Notes: generated by a model not told the origin, from the sequence alone. A stretch of 16,393 nucleotides of DNA from Zygnema cylindricum (GCA_037447655.1 JBBHKE010002794.1:268656-285048); one strand, 5' to 3'; positions 8,201-14,304 are shown, counted from the first letter of the stretch. Translations and numbers: made by a program.

Positions 8201-10505
8201 GGGAGAGGGAGAGAGAGAGAAGAGCCTACCCTGAGAGAGAGCCCCGACATTTGACCTTGCTCATTACTCACAACATCCACCGTCTCCGTATTTAAATGGA
8301 CCGTAATATTAGGATTTGAAAAAAGTCTACAATTAAACAACAAAGAAACAAAAAAGACAAAAAAACAACAAATTCAGCGCAAGTATTTCCCACATTCAAT
8401 TAAAAAAATCGTCGCTAAAATCCCAAAAAAATGCCAAAAAAACCCCAAAAAGAACCAAGAAAATCCCAGAAAACCCCAAACAAACCCTACCTGTCTTGCA
8501 TGGCTTTCGAAGCTCGAAGCGATTCTTTTCGGACGAGAAGGTGGACATGCTTCGCATATTTTGTTAAATAAATCGTCTCTTCTGCAGCCGTATCTCCTCC
8601 TCCCACCACCGCTAACTCCTGACCCTTGAAAATAGGCGACGCCCCATCACATATGGCACAAGCACTGATTCCTCGACTCCAAAACTCGTGCTCACGAGGG
8701 AGACCTAAGCGACGGGCCGTCGCACCGGTCGCAATAATAATAGAATTTGCTTTTACCTGGTGAGAAAAGAAAGGGAAGGAATAGTATTCAAAGTTTATTT
8801 ATGTTTTCTATCAGTTTCAACAGTTTTGTGAGAATTTTTTCAGGTAAAATCTTGTGTTTTTTAAGGAGATTTGAATGTAAAACAGTTGCCTCCATGGCAA
8901 TAATGATAGATAGAGTGGGCTTTTGATTGGTAAGAAAATAAAGAAGCAGAAATTGCTTTCATTATGTCAAAAGGAATTACTTAAAATAAGTGTTCGTTAT
9001 CGATTTTTACATTTAAATCTAGCATTAAAACCAAAAACAAAACCGCAACTAAAAGAGAATCCAATAGGACCACTCAAAAAAGCCCAAATGTTTCCTTTTT
9101 AAAGCTGAAAGGGTAGAAGGATAAAAGGATAAAAATTTCTTAATAGGAATGTTTGACATAAGGTAATAAGAAGAATTACTATAAGGAATGTTTACTTCAT
9201 AGGATACAGGATGACAAGTTCACATTCTCCTAACAATAATAGTTAAAACATTGGAATGATTAAACTATTGAGACTGTTACAATAATAAAAGGTTTAATTA
9301 TTGAAATGGTGAAAACATTTAAATGGTTATAACAGAGATCAAAATTGTTATAATATTGATTGAAATGGTCAAAAAAATGACTGAAATGCTTAAAGCATAG
9401 ATTAAAATGGTCAAAAAAACCAGTTGAAATGGTGAAATGGAAAAAATAATGATAGAGATAGAAATATAACCAGTTGAAATATTGATTTTCATGGTTAAAA
9501 TATTGATTAAACTTGGTTGAATCGTTGATTGAATGGTTTCAACATTGGTCGAAATAATTAACATATTGATTGAAATGGTTGAGCTGTTGATTTAAATAGT
9601 AAGAATTTTGATTAAACTGGCTAGACCAGTGATTGAAATGGTTACAATACTGGTTGAACTGCTTAATACATTGATTGAAAAAGTTAAAATGTTGACCGAA
9701 ACGGTTAAAATGTTGAAATGGTCAAAATGGTTACAATACAGTACAAATAAAATAAAATAGGATGTCAAAATAAAGCACCGTACCTCACGGTTGGTTGACC
9801 CAATAGTAGACGGACGTATCATACAAATGAAACAAAATAAGTGGCCAAAATAAAGTACTGTACCTCACGGTCGGTTGATCGAATAGTAAACGGACGATTC
9901 CGTACGTCCACAAATTCGACATCCTCCGTAAACAACTCCGCCCCCCACCTCTCCGCTTGTTTCCGCATCCTGTAACAAATATAACGTAAAAAAAACACTA
10001 AATAAAACACTATATAACATATTCAATTTAATGCTAAAAGTAAAATCTCGATCCCTTGGGGATATAGGATTAAAATCTATCTTTTCGGCTGACATTGGCA
10101 GGAGAGAAGAGAGAGGGAGGACAGAGAGAGGAGGGAGAGAAAGAAGTGAAAAGAAAGGAAAGGAGAGAGAAAAGAGACAGACAAGAGACAGATGGAGAGA
10201 GAAAGAAGGACAAAGTGAAAAAGAAACCAAAACCAAAACACTCCCCCTCCCCCCCCCCTCCCCTCCCTCCCCCCCCCCCCTCCCTCCCTCCCTCTCCTCC
10301 CCTCCCTCCCTCCCTCCCCCACCTCTCCATCAATCGGCCCGTTATCCCTCGGGACCCCGGGAAGTTCTCCACCTCCGTGGTTGTCATGAGCTGCCCCCCC
10401 CCCCCCCCCCTGCCTCCCTCGAACACCAGCTTCAGGTTGGCCCTTGCGACATATCGGCCGAACCCGCCGGGCCGACCCTATGATCCCCAGGTTCTCCACC
10501 CGCCA
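2206..10505 (-). CDS. NTRC: NADPH-dependent thioredoxin reductase C (NTRC), nine recognisable exons
   Basis: NTRC is a plastid flavoprotein that passes electrons from NADPH through FAD and a redox cysteine pair to its own C-terminal thioredoxin domain. Known targets in plants include 2-Cys peroxiredoxin and enzymes of chlorophyll and starch metabolism. I assembled it from nine minus-strand segments with GT-AG borders: 10505-10323, 9969-9864, 8756-8491, 8326-8230, 5895-5788, 5255-5166, 4448-4344, 3480-3350 and 2266-2206. All junction phases that can be tested agree. Visible motifs in order are [62 protein letters not shown] and SGVKMK. The N-terminal transit-peptide part is not securely found. 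About 60 residues are missing between 8230 and 5895, and exon 10505-10323 carries a frame break. Family assignment is very secure; whether this copy is functional is uncertain. Confidence 0.95.
2267..3349 (-). repeat. intron before the terminal NTRC exon: three degenerate tandem arrays
   Basis: From 2285 to 2400, AAAACATTTC-like units recur next to the acceptor. From about 2738 to 2895, four units of about 34-45 bp each start AAGAAATAATT or AAGAGATAATT and include a GTATGA-type segment and TGTTTTAG/GGTGT. From about 3285 to 3347, an AATTCCC repeat with a period near 9-10 bp runs into the donor of exon 3480-3350. The rest, 2400-2735 and 2900-3240, is AT-rich with nothing recognised. Confidence 0.75.
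3350..3480 (-). CDS. NTRC: NTRC exon: thioredoxin fold, cis-Pro segment
   Basis: Forty-three codons plus two bases: [43 protein letters not shown]. It carries the conserved acidic stretch and the cis-proline of the thioredoxin fold in GTPVVQFF. Land-plant NTRC has Cys directly after this proline (GTPCVQFF); this gene has Val. The acceptor is cccccag, directly next to a CT-rich tract of about 200 nt in transcript sense. The donor is gtggga. Confidence 0.96.
3484..3700 (+). repeat. GA-rich (GAGAGG)n tract beside an NTRC acceptor
   Basis: An almost pure purine tract of GAGAGG, GGGAGA and GGGGGA units. In transcript sense it is a long CT tract ending in the cccccag acceptor of exon 3480-3350, so it probably acts as an oversized polypyrimidine tract. 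It is a candidate for triplex DNA. Confidence 0.95.
3842..4160 (+). repeat. (CA)n-(TACA)n-(TA)n compound microsatellite
   Basis: A CA tract is followed by roughly 35 TACA units (about 3877-4014), then CA/TA tracts and TATGCATATACACATATATG units repeated to about 4095. It lies in the intron between exons 4448-4344 and 3480-3350. Its open frames (MYVC and THIHTYI type) are repeat artefacts. Confidence 0.97.
4344..4448 (-). CDS. NTRC: NTRC exon: thioredoxin active site TSPTCGPC
   Basis: Exactly 35 codons: [20 protein letters not shown] then [19 protein letters not shown] is the redox-active dithiol of the thioredoxin domain, and the TSPTCGPC context is characteristic of NTRC rather than of free thioredoxins, which have WCGPC. 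The acceptor is ttatcag and the donor is gtattt. Both ends are phase 0. Confidence 0.97.
4455..4580 (+). repeat. purine-rich GAAAAAG tract
   Basis: A run of A and G with GAAGAAAA and GGAAAAAG units, immediately upstream (in transcript sense) of exon 4448-4344. It thus gives a CT/T-rich lead-in to the acceptor. Confidence 0.85.
4902..5075 (+). repeat. intronic array flanked by two copies of the NTRC donor edge
   Basis: TTACCTGTCCTTT occurs at 4902-4914 and 5063-5075. The same word with one changed base spans the real exon/donor border at 5163-5174. Between the copies lies a degenerate array of about 18-20 bp, TTTTTTAAGGTAC(T)TCAGGTT-like. In transcript sense each copy restores AAAGGACAG followed by gta, an apparent spare donor. 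Confidence 0.75.
5166..5255 (-). CDS. NTRC: NTRC exon: reductase-thioredoxin linker
   Basis: Thirty codons: [20 protein letters not shown] then [10 protein letters not shown]. This is the charged linker joining the reductase to the thioredoxin domain (plant form HQPQTEEVKKELT...HKGQ). Several AG dinucleotides lie upstream. I chose aacag before 5255 because it keeps phase 0 with the preceding exon and matches the family length. The pyrimidine-rich acceptor at 5281 would break the frame. The acag acceptor sits in a purine-rich context, so a site 6 nt further in is possible. The donor is gtacct, with two near copies in the following intron. Confidence 0.9.
5470..5730 (+). repeat. AAAAGTTTCCAATCCATT-type minisatellite
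   Basis: In the intron between exons 5895-5788 and 5255-5166, about a dozen degenerate units of roughly 18-22 bp recur. Examples are AAAGTTTCCAATACAT, AAAGTCTCCAACCCATT, AGAGTTCTCAACCCATT and AAAGCTTCCAATCCTT. The piece 5256-5470 is otherwise AT-rich with no gene. Confidence 0.85.
5788..5895 (-). CDS. NTRC: NTRC exon: [15 protein letters not shown] segment
   Basis: Exactly 36 codons: [20 protein letters not shown] then [16 protein letters not shown], the C-terminal helix of the FAD domain, where RQA/AAGSG contacts FAD. The acceptor is gccgtag and the donor is gtaaaa. Both ends are phase 0, as in the preceding recognised exon. Skipping the missing middle segment would therefore keep the frame but delete the FAAGD FAD motif. 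Confidence 0.96.
5918..6345 (+). repeat. tandem repeat, about 125-135 bp period, next to an NTRC acceptor
   Basis: A landmark CACAT..TTGGNACCGTTTNCGTT recurs at about 5921, 6040 and 6181. The unit also holds ATTAAGATTACAATTAAAG with GCA(T)GACAGTTATTTCG (about 5967 and 6225). About three degenerate units, rich in TTATTATTA, start some 20 bp outside exon 5895-5788. Confidence 0.75.
6400..7000 (+). repeat. CT-rich degenerate tract inside the large intron
   Basis: The sequence is dominated by TCTCCCTCTCC and TTCTCCTG-type units. Frames such as 6443-7081 are Ser/Leu/Pro-rich artefacts. I searched it for the missing NTRC segment (FYGIGHSPN, FAAGDVQ) on the minus strand and found no match. Confidence 0.8.
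7026..7102 (+). repeat. (CAT)n microsatellite
   Basis: CATCATCAT runs interrupted by TATCGTG, CTCATCAC and TTTAAATC. Confidence 0.95.
7103..8125. other. rest of the large NTRC intron, no exon recognised
   Basis: This is moderately GC sequence to about 7400, then A-rich (AAAAACAG/AAAACAAA units at 7420-7475) and AT-rich to 8125. It was checked on the minus strand for the expected NTRC residues between LSLR and DHEW, without success. A short poly-T/CTTT stretch lies at 7878-7915. Confidence 0.6.
8130..8222 (+). repeat. GA-rich tract beside an NTRC donor
   Basis: GAGAGAGAGG, GGGGGAGGG and GAGAGAGAGA units. It ends a few bases from the donor of exon 8326-8230, so in transcript sense the intron starts as a CT tract of about 90 nt. 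Confidence 0.95.
8230..8326 (-). CDS. NTRC: NTRC exon: [18 protein letters not shown] segment
   Basis: One base completes the Arg of MQDR. Then 32 codons read [19 protein letters not shown] and [13 protein letters not shown], the end of the NADPH-binding domain. The acceptor is aattgtag and the donor is gtaggc. It ends in phase 0. In the family the next residues would be about 60 amino acids containing GLFYGIGHSPN and GVFAAGDVQ, and these are not found before the next exon at 5895. A CT-rich tract in transcript sense begins a few bases after the donor. Confidence 0.95.
8491..8756 (-). CDS. NTRC: NTRC exon: redox-active CAIC centre and NADPH-binding domain
   Basis: This is the largest recognised exon: 88 codons plus two bases. 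It begins [20 protein letters not shown] and continues [20 protein letters not shown]. The CAIC pair is the redox-active disulfide that takes electrons from FAD. The NADPH-binding GGGDTA motif follows, then [19 protein letters not shown] and ASKAMQDR. Positively charged residues after HLLV fit NADPH 2'-phosphate binding. The acceptor is tcaccag and the donor is gtaggg. No frame damage is seen. Confidence 0.97.
8897..8945 (+). repeat. degenerate copy of an NTRC exon edge and acceptor
   Basis: GCAATAATGATAGA...GGGCTTTTGATTGGTAAGAAAATAAAGA resembles the real border at 8731-8775 (GCAATAATAATAGAATTTGC, then TTTTACCTGGTGAGAAAAGAAA). The offset is about 166 bp, inside the intron between exons 9969-9864 and 8756-8491. 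Confidence 0.55.
9235..9740 (+). repeat. GATTGAAATGGTTAAAATATT-type minisatellite
   Basis: About 20-25 degenerate units of roughly 18-24 bp fill this part of the intron: TTGATTGAAATGGTTA, TTGAAATGGTCAAAA, TTGATTGAAATGGTTGAG and similar. The reverse frames (Ile/Ser/Thr-rich) are repeat artefacts. Confidence 0.9.
9741..9896 (-). repeat. 80-bp tandem duplication spanning an exon end and its donor
   Basis: Copies 9741-9816 and 9821-9896 align without gaps at an 80-bp offset, with about 63 of 76 positions identical by hand count. The upper copy holds the last 33 bases of exon 9969-9864, the donor GTACAG and the start of the intron. The lower copy is wholly intronic but keeps the CCGTGAG-GTACGG exon/donor word. 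Confidence 0.9.
9864..9969 (-). CDS. NTRC: NTRC exon: [13 protein letters not shown] segment
   Basis: After one base that completes the Arg of LMER, the exon encodes 35 residues. They start [19 protein letters not shown] and end FTIRSTDRE, the linker strand region of the FAD domain that leads to IIATGA. The acceptor is ttacag and the donor is gtacag, both canonical. The phase fits both neighbours. The last 33 bases of the exon, its donor and the start of the intron are present again in degenerate form 80 bp downstream in the transcript. Confidence 0.95.
10090..10330 (+). repeat. GA-rich then C-rich homopurine/homopyrimidine block
   Basis: GAGAGGGAGG units to about 10215 are followed by C runs with CCCTCC units (10242-10330). 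On the transcript strand the intron after exon 10505-10323 therefore begins GTGGGGGAGGGAGGGAGG, a G-quadruplex-type sequence directly at the donor. Confidence 0.92.
10323..10505 (-). CDS. NTRC: NTRC exon: FAD-binding Rossmann start, frame-disrupted
   Basis: The exon reads VENLGIIGS in one frame, then [27 protein letters not shown] and GITGRLMER in another. This is the N-terminal FAD-binding segment of NTR enzymes. The family has GSGPAGYTAAIYVARANL here. After GIIGS only 19 nt separate the Ser codon from the Tyr codon (10472-10454), where the family needs about 27, so the GxGxxG loop is broken with a net loss of about 8 nt. The usual YQxGGxPGG loop is replaced by a Gly run encoded by 17 consecutive G (plus strand 10394-10410). 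FPGFPEGITGPQLMER is also shortened by two residues. The acceptor is cgcag before 10505 and the donor is gtgggg after 10323. The exon end (AG) joins the first base of the next exon to complete Arg. Confidence 0.85.
10394..10410 (+). repeat. poly-C run of 17 inside a coding exon
   Basis: Seventeen C on the plus strand, that is 17 G in the coding sense, inside NTRC exon 10505-10323. It replaces the conserved YQxGGxPGG loop. Confidence 0.98.
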
Positions 10506-10589
10506 CTGCGGATACAACAAATGACAGAAAAGACAAAAGTGGCAGGTGAGACGAGATTCGAAGGTGAGATGAAATTATACAGTAGAACA

Positions 10590-11660
10590 GCGTTCAAAGA
10601 TACGACTAAATTCAGGGTAAGAGAACATTCCAAGGTAAGACAAAACAAATTTAAGACAAAATAAAGATAAGACAAAAACAAAGAACCGGACACAACCCTA
10701 CGATCAGCAGGTTCTCCACACCGACCAGCTGCCGCTGCCTCAAAAAACAAAATGCAGCAAAGATAAAGGACAGAAAAGACAAAATCCGGAGGTAAGACAG
10801 AGCACAGAAGGTAGGAAACACAGAGGAGAGAAGACACAGAAAACAGGAGACCAGGGTTCTTTTTCACTCCGCCTGCTGTTGCGGTCACATGGGACATAAT
10901 ACAGAAAAGACAAAAATACACAAAGGAAAAGACATAATCCAAAGATAAGACGAAAACACAGAAGGGAGAAAATACTGAGACAGAAGACCAGGTTCTCCAC
11001 TCCGTAAAGGACAAAATACACAAGACTAAGGACAGAAAAGACAGAATACAAGTAAGAGAAATACCGGTAAGAGAAAATACAGACAAGGAGAAATAGAGGA
11101 AAGACAATATTGAGGAAAGACAAAATACAGAAAAGAGAAAGCTTGGTTCTCCACTCCAGCCGCGGCCGCACACATACAAGACAAAATACAGGCAGGGCAA
11201 AACAAAGAAAACCAGGTTCTTCCCTCCATCCACTGCCGCTGCCACATAAGACAAAATACACAAAAGATAAATGACAGGAACGACAAAATACAAGCAAGAC
11301 AAAAAAAACAGAAGAAAAACACAGAGGAGAAAACCAGGCTCTTTCCTCCAAAATGTAAAAAAGACAACGCACAGAAAAGACAAAATGCAGGCCAGATCAA
11401 AATACAGAAAGAACAAAAAACAGAAAAGACAATAAAGCAAGAAAACCAGGTTTTCCTGCTGCAACTGCCACACACACAAGAGACAAAATACACAAAAGAG
11501 AGAGAAGGACAGAACACAGAAAAGACAAAATACAGGAAAGACAAAACATTAAAAATTATATATGTAAAAAAGAAAAAAAATAAGGATAAGCTGGAATGCT
11601 GAAGAGGCAAAATACCAAAAGACAAAACAAAGAAAAGACAATACAGAAATGACAGACACA
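10590..11660 (-). repeat. degenerate minisatellite carrying about seven copies of an NTRC exon start
   Basis: The unit is a GACAAAATACAGAAAA-like A-rich array that periodically contains CCAGGTTCTCCACTCC or variants. The reverse complement, GGAGTGGAGAACCTGG, is the start of exon 10505-10323 (VENLG). Copies begin near 10710, 10855, 10990, 11144, 11214, 11337 and 11448. Most are followed by a GCGGCAG/GCCGC-type word resembling the acceptor side. The copy at 10691-10740 is closest to the exon itself. Long reverse frames here (10478-11479) are stop-poor repeat artefacts. Confidence 0.85.
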
Positions 11661-12440
11661 TAAGACAAAAGATAACTCTAATTTGATAACTAAATTCATA
11701 ACTTAAGTTTTAATTTGATTTAATTTGATTTACTTTACTTTATATACACTTCTAGTTTGATAAAATTTGATATCATTTGAAAAGGTGAGATTTTTTTTTT
11801 TTTTTTTAGTGAACACTAAATTTAGTTCAATTTCATTTCCTTCAATCTGAATCCGATTTGATTCAAGTTTTATTTTGATTTATTTTATTTTATTGGATTT
11901 CCAGTTTTAATTTTCCAAAGAATAACCACCAAAAAAAAAAATGACAAACATGGGGAAAAAACATATATATATTTCCTTCGGTTTCCATCTGACCAAACTA
12001 ATAATAGAAAATTAAAAAAAAATGAAAAGTTGAAAAAAGGGTTCAAAAAAGATAAAAAAAAGACAGTGGTTCACATTACACTTAAAGAAACTAACCATCT
12101 CACAATTTCCGAAAAAGAAAAACCTCTCCTCAAAGTTTCCACAAAAAATAAAAGATTGCAAAAAAAAAAAAAAAATCGTAAAAGAAATAAAAACTCAAGA
12201 TTTAAAAGGTATCCCCTCCCAGAAACACTTGAAAATATCTCAACAAAAAAACAATAAATAAATAAAATAAAGCATATGAAAAGTAAATAAAAAAATAAAA
12301 TAAAGTACACAAGTAAATCAATAAATAAATACTTACATAAATAATAAACGGAAAAAAAGATAACGACAAGGAAAAATTAAAATAGCATTTTTAACCTCCG
12401 AGAAAAACTTGAAAAATATCCCAAAACACAAACCTAAAAA
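11661..12440. other. AT-rich sequence, no gene seen
   Basis: TTTGATTTAATTTGATTT words (11690-11900), poly-T (11791-11808), poly-A runs and AAATAAATA stretches. Short Lys-rich frames such as 12030-12257 have no recognisable features. If the NTRC first exon lies upstream, all of this is intron. Confidence 0.65.
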
Positions 12441-12459
12441 TTGCTGTCACTCCGGCCAC

Positions 12460-13285
12460 CCCCTCTCTCTCTCTCCCTCTCTAGTTTCACCTCTCTCCCT
12501 GTCTCCCCCCACACGCTCTCACTCTATCTCTCTCTATCCCTCTCCCTCTCTTCCACCGTAGTGTCACTTCTTTCTCTCCCTCTCTACCCCTATCCGCCTG
12601 TGGTATCTCTCTCCCGCTCAGTATCCCTCTCCCTCTCCTTCTCCCTCTCTCTATCCTTTTCCCTTTCCCTCTCCCTCTCGCTACCCCTCTCCCTCTCCCT
12701 CTCCCTCTTCGTCTCTCTCCCTCCCCTCTCCCTCGCCCAGACCCCCTCTCCCTCCCCCTCCCTCTGTAGTCTCCCTCTCTTCTTTCCCCTTCGCCCTTTT
12801 CCCCGTCCCCCTCGCCCTCCCTCTGTGTTCTCTCTCTCTCTCCCTCTCTCTCCTCTCTCGTCCCTCTCCCACTCTGATTCCCTCCCTCGCCCTCTCCCTC
12901 TCACTTTCTCTGTAGTATCAATCTTCCCTCTCGATCTCTCATATTCTATCCCTTTGTAGTGTCACACTTCCCTCGCACACTATTTCTCTCTCTCTCTCTC
13001 TCTCTCCCTATCTGCCTCAACACTCAGAAATTCTCCCTCCCTCCATCCCTCCCTCCCTCCCTCCCTCCACTTCCTTCTCTCCCTCTCACTCCATTTCTCT
13101 CTCCCTCTCTCTATCTTCCTCAGTACTGACACTTCCCTCCCTCTGTTTCTCCCCTCTCCCTCTCCCTCTCCTTCTCCCTCTCCATCTCCCTCTCCATCTC
13201 CCTCTCCCTCTCCATCTCCCTCTCCCTCTCCCTCTCCCTCTCCCCTCTCCCTCTCCCTCTCCCTCTCCCCCTCCCCCCCCCCCTG
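12460..13285 (+). repeat. long CT-rich tract with an embedded TGTAGTGTCAC motif
   Basis: About 0.8 kb of CTCTCCCTCTCC units, interrupted at intervals by GTAGTGTCACTTC-like words (12558, 12765, 12911, 12955, 13121, 13283). This suggests a higher-order repeat rather than simple slippage alone. Ser/Leu and Arg/Glu frames on both strands are artefacts. Confidence 0.9.
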
Positions 13286-13368
13286 TAGAATGTATCACCT
13301 CTACCATACCAAAAAAAGCTCCCAAAAAACAAAAACAAAAAGAAAAATCCTCTCCCTCTCCCCCTTAC

Positions 13369-13702
13369 CACTTCTCTCCTCCCTGTTCGCCACTTTCTCC
13401 TCCGTAGCCAAAGCTGCCTCACTCCCTCCCCCTCTCCTCCTCCCTGCCTCCCTCCCCCCCCCTCTCCCTCTCTCCCCTCCTCCCACTTTCGCCACCCTAA
13501 ACCCTCCTCCCAATCCTTCCCTTCCTTCCCTCCCTCCCTGCCACCGGCTGCCAGCTGTCAGCCACTGAAACTTTGCCACGTGGCAGTCATTCAGGATGCC
13601 ACGTGGCAGCATAGAAACAGGTCCTCCCGCCTCCTTGCCATAGGAAGTGACAGATGTCACGCCATGGAGTCCGGAGGAGGGAGAGGGAGAGGGAAGAGCC
13701 AT
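13369..13702 (-). CDS. possible first exon or transit-peptide segment (weak)
   Basis: An ATG in a plant-like context (catccATGGC) opens a frame MALPSPSPSSGLHGVTSVTS... that stays open through a Gly/Arg-rich stretch to EAALATEEKVANREERS. There it meets a strong donor-like GTAAGG at 13368. The MA start and Ser/Pro-rich beginning suit a plastid transit peptide, and a CT-rich leader in transcript sense lies upstream. Against it: much of the frame is low-complexity, there is no homology I recognise, and its end phase does not join the exon at 10505 directly. Two G-box palindromes inside it would be unusual in coding sequence, so it may instead be promoter. Confidence 0.2.
13574..13608. promoter_or_regulatory. 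paired perfect G-box palindromes
   Basis: TGCCACGTGGCA occurs twice, at 13574-13585 and 13597-13608, with starts 23 bp apart. GCCACGTGGC is the core G-box bound by plant bZIP and bHLH (PIF-type) factors at light- and stress-regulated promoters. A third CACGTG lies at 14161-14166. The position upstream of NTRC would fit a promoter, but the transcription start is unknown. Confidence 0.45.
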
Positions 13703-14005
13703 GGATGTGGTCCCCCCTTAGACAGAAGGGAGGGAGAAGGGAGGAGAGAATAAGGTGAGCAAAAAGAAAGAGACAGAGAAGAAAAGAGAGAGAGAGAAGA
13801 AGATGTAAAGAGAAAAGAGATATTTTTTGTGAAAGAATAAGACAAAAGATAAAGAGAAGATAAGATAAGATAAGAGGAGAGGAGAGGAGAGAGGAGAGGA
13901 GAGGAGAGAGGAGAGAGGAGAGAGGAGAGGAGAGAGGAGAGGGGAGAGGAGAGGAGAGGAGAGGAGGGAGGGGAGAGGAGAGGAGAGGAGAGGAGATGAG
14001 AGAGA
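13670..14005 (+). repeat. GA-rich tract with GGAGA pentamers
   Basis: GAGAGGGAG units give way to GGAGAGGAGAGGAGAG pentamers from about 13870. In the minus sense this is a CTCTCC tract of the sort common in plant core promoters and 5' leaders (Y patch). Confidence 0.9.
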
Positions 14006-14074
14006 TGTTTGGATGGCTTTGTAACTCTTTTACTGCACTGTAGTTTTTGTCTTTGTTATGGTACAGGTTTCGGA

Positions 14075-14083
14075 TTAGGGTTT
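14075..14083 (-). promoter_or_regulatory. telo-box AAACCCTAA
   Basis: TTAGGGTTT on the plus strand equals the plant telo-box on the minus strand. Further copies lie at 14393-14401 (plus) and, as TTTAGGGTTT, at 6335-6344, 15461-15470 and 16205-16214. The two near 14.1-14.4 kb sit in the likely promoter zone. Confidence 0.35.
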
Positions 14084-14234
14084 GCTTTTTATTTTTGTGG
14101 AACGCTGGAAGTCTGGATTGGAACATTTGGATAGGGAGGGAGAGTTGTAACCCTAAGTGCCACGTGTCCGCTTGGGAAGGGAAGAGTCGCAGAGTTGGTA
14201 AATAGTGTGGGTAATTTATGAACAGAAAGTCCGT

Positions 14235-14304
14235 AGTACAGTACAGTACAGTACATTACAGTACATTAAAGTACTGTACTCTACTGTAAAGTATTGTACT
14301 GTAT
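14235..14304. repeat. AGTAC/GTACT palindromic cluster
   Basis: Overlapping ACAGTAC units are followed by inverted GTACTGTACT and GTATTGTACTGT. The whole can fold into one extended hairpin centred near 14265. A short related run, CAGTACAGTACTAC, is at 14510. Confidence 0.8.

Noticed and set aside
10478-11479. 333-codon reverse frame rich in Phe, Leu, Cys and Ser (looks like a membrane protein)
   Set aside because: It comes from the degenerate GACAAAATACAGAAAA array. Two overlapping frames are equally open and show the same repeated pattern, so it is not a gene.
12441-12959. Ser/Leu/Pro-rich and Arg/Glu/Gly-rich frames
   Set aside because: Low-complexity translation of the CT/GA tract on both strands.
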